Part shown: positions 63,192-64,000 of the stretch, piece after piece
Position numbering within the stretch: position 1 is the first letter of the stretch
Layout of the letters: each line of letters starts with the position of its first letter
Source: Leptospira noumeaensis
GTDB taxonomy: Bacteria > Spirochaetota > Leptospiria > Leptospirales > Leptospiraceae
Reading direction: 5' to 3'
NCBI RefSeq assembly: GCF_004770765.1
Contig: NZ_RQFK01000026.1
Location: forward strand, 1,364,001 to 1,428,000
Length of the DNA: 64,000 bases
Notes under the pieces: generated by a model
The model's database searches: none
The model's input: only the letters and a program-made list of their open reading frames with translations
What the model was told of the DNA's origin: nothing
Position numbers and translations under genes: made by a program

Positions 63192-64000
63192 GTCCAAACC
63201 CAAGAACCAACCCCAAAATTAGAGCTGCTAGTGGGATTTGTGTTTCTGCAAAGTCTTTTGGTAATACATTCTTTGCAGTGGCAATTTGAATGTCTCGTTT
63301 CACTTCTCCCGATCTACCTACAATTGTTTGGCCATTGGCATAGTCTTTGAAAGGCCAGAGGATAAAAAAGGATCCTAGGATAAGGCCAAGTAAAAAAGTC
63401 ATTGTATGCGACTTATACTTAACAAATAACCATTTTACAAAATGAGTAAAAATCAGAAGCCCGAGTAAACATCCAATCCCAAATGCTGCGAGAAAAACAA
63501 TCGAACTTGGCTCTAGGATGGTAGAAAGTTTTCCAATTACGATTTGGTATTCACCTAACACAAGCATGATGTAAGAACCAGAGATTCCTGGTAGGATCAT
63601 TGCAGAAATGGCAACGGCTCCAGTCAGAAAAGCAATCAAAGGATTTTCCGAACCCGTTGTGTCTCCCATAAAAAAACTAGGAACAATTGTGAGTAGGATT
63701 CCTGGAATGAGGAAAAGCCATACAACTAAGCTATGTTTTTCGATGAGTTTATAAGGGACAGCAAGAGACGGAAAAATGAGTCCTATAAAAAGTGCAAGTG
63801 TTGCTTGTGGGTGGTTTTGTAGTAAATACTGGATGAGTTTGGCACCAGAGATAACGGATAACAATAAACCGATTCCAAGAAAGACAAGAAACCAAAAATC
63901 AATCCGTTTCATTTCTTCCGCAAAACGTTTTCTTACATCTTCTTTCCAGAATCCAAATACTAGTGCGATTGATACTTTGATGGTATCCAAGTTTAGGGAT
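63157..64000 (-). CDS. DUF368 undecaprenyl-phosphate carrier (PopT-like), 5' end missing
   Basis: Incomplete gene: the open frame continues to the window edge (upstream of residue Leu at 63990 it reads Ser-Leu-Asn), and the usual N-terminal ADxVPGVSGGT signature is beyond it. The visible 277 residues have about seven membrane segments, including AISAMILPGISGSYIMLVLGEYQIV, the second conserved PGISGS motif of the DUF368 family. DUF368 proteins were recently shown to recycle undecaprenyl phosphate across the inner membrane. It converges with the lyase gene by a 35-base overlap. Confidence 0.85.
   Translation of the reverse strand, partial: SLNLDTIKVSIALVFGFWKEDVRKRFAEEMKRIDFWFLVFLGIGLLLSVISGAKLIQYLLQNHPQATLALFIGLIFPSLAVPYKLIEKHSLVVWLFLIPGILLTIVPSFFMGDTTGSENPLIAFLTGAVAISAMILPGISGSYIMLVLGEYQIVIGKLSTILEPSSIVFLAAFGIGCLLGLLIFTHFVKWLFVKYKSHTMTFLLGLILGSFFILWPFKDYANGQTIVGRSGEVKRDIQIATAKNVLPKDFAETQIPLAALILGLVLGFGLNRLESLQEKK

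Overview
The window looks like a chromosomal segment of a Leptospira-type spirochaete, most likely of the saprophytic (L. biflexa-like) clade. This is inferred from the moderate, AT-leaning base composition, the many short-signal lipoproteins with relaxed lipoboxes, and the gene content; no rRNA or species marker is present. The segment is densely coding, with about 51 genes on both strands. Many neighbours overlap by the ATGA type (stop and start sharing bases) and many convergent genes overlap at their 3' ends. I see no tRNA, rRNA, CRISPR array, complete insertion sequence or prophage.

Layout. 1-7.1 kb: the tail of an unknown gene, a topoisomerase II B subunit whose Toprim half reads like the phage T4 type, a beta-lactamase-fold lipoprotein, a small lipoprotein, and a DUF4105 protein. 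7.2-13.3 kb: a GNAT-SDR-DUF445 operon, a TPR lipoprotein-dprA pair, a CaCA cation antiporter and a small exported protein. 13.3-19.2 kb: an AdiA-type arginine decarboxylase, then avtA coupled to an unrecognised 772-residue membrane protein. 19.4-29.6 kb: a DegT/AHBA-fold protein lacking the PLP lysine, coupled to an ATP-grasp-like protein; then a glycan-binding-type protein, cutA, a GST, two tandem M23 peptidases, a DUF2237 protein, a secreted zinc phospholipase C-like protein with an SH3b partner, and an unknown membrane-anchored protein. 29.9-32.1 kb: a convergent type II restriction-modification pair with an HTH-fused cytosine methyltransferase. 32.2-39.4 kb: a thiolase, ilvC, small lipoproteins, and an ABC-F (Uup) gene coupled to a MASE1-PP2C phosphatase.

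39.5-42.9 kb holds the most distinctive system: a family 2A encapsulin shell gene (SrpI type), overlapping a SufS-type cysteine desulfurase with a roughly 100-residue disordered N-terminal extension (the cargo-loading arrangement known for this family), with a serine O-acetyltransferase converging on them. Together they predict a protein nanocompartment for sulfur handling. 43.0-54.4 kb: a large hybrid histidine kinase, an 873-residue TPR protein, a CNNM/CorC-type protein, split coaC and coaB, a DUF486 protein, a sirtuin and bioF. 54.4-64 kb: a cytochrome c maturation operon ccmE-ccmF-ccmH in which CcmE carries the rarer CxxxY haem-binding motif, a YdcF protein, an MBL-fold lipoprotein, an NhaD-like antiporter, an aromatic amino acid lyase, and the 3' part of a DUF368 undecaprenyl-phosphate carrier.

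Outside genes, the 10-mer AGTGACATAA occurs five times, always between genes, where about 0.1 copies would be expected by chance. An 83-bp G+C-rich imperfect palindrome lies upstream of ilvC. Several intrinsic terminators and other hairpins are annotated. All family assignments come from motif recognition in the translated sequence, not from searches.
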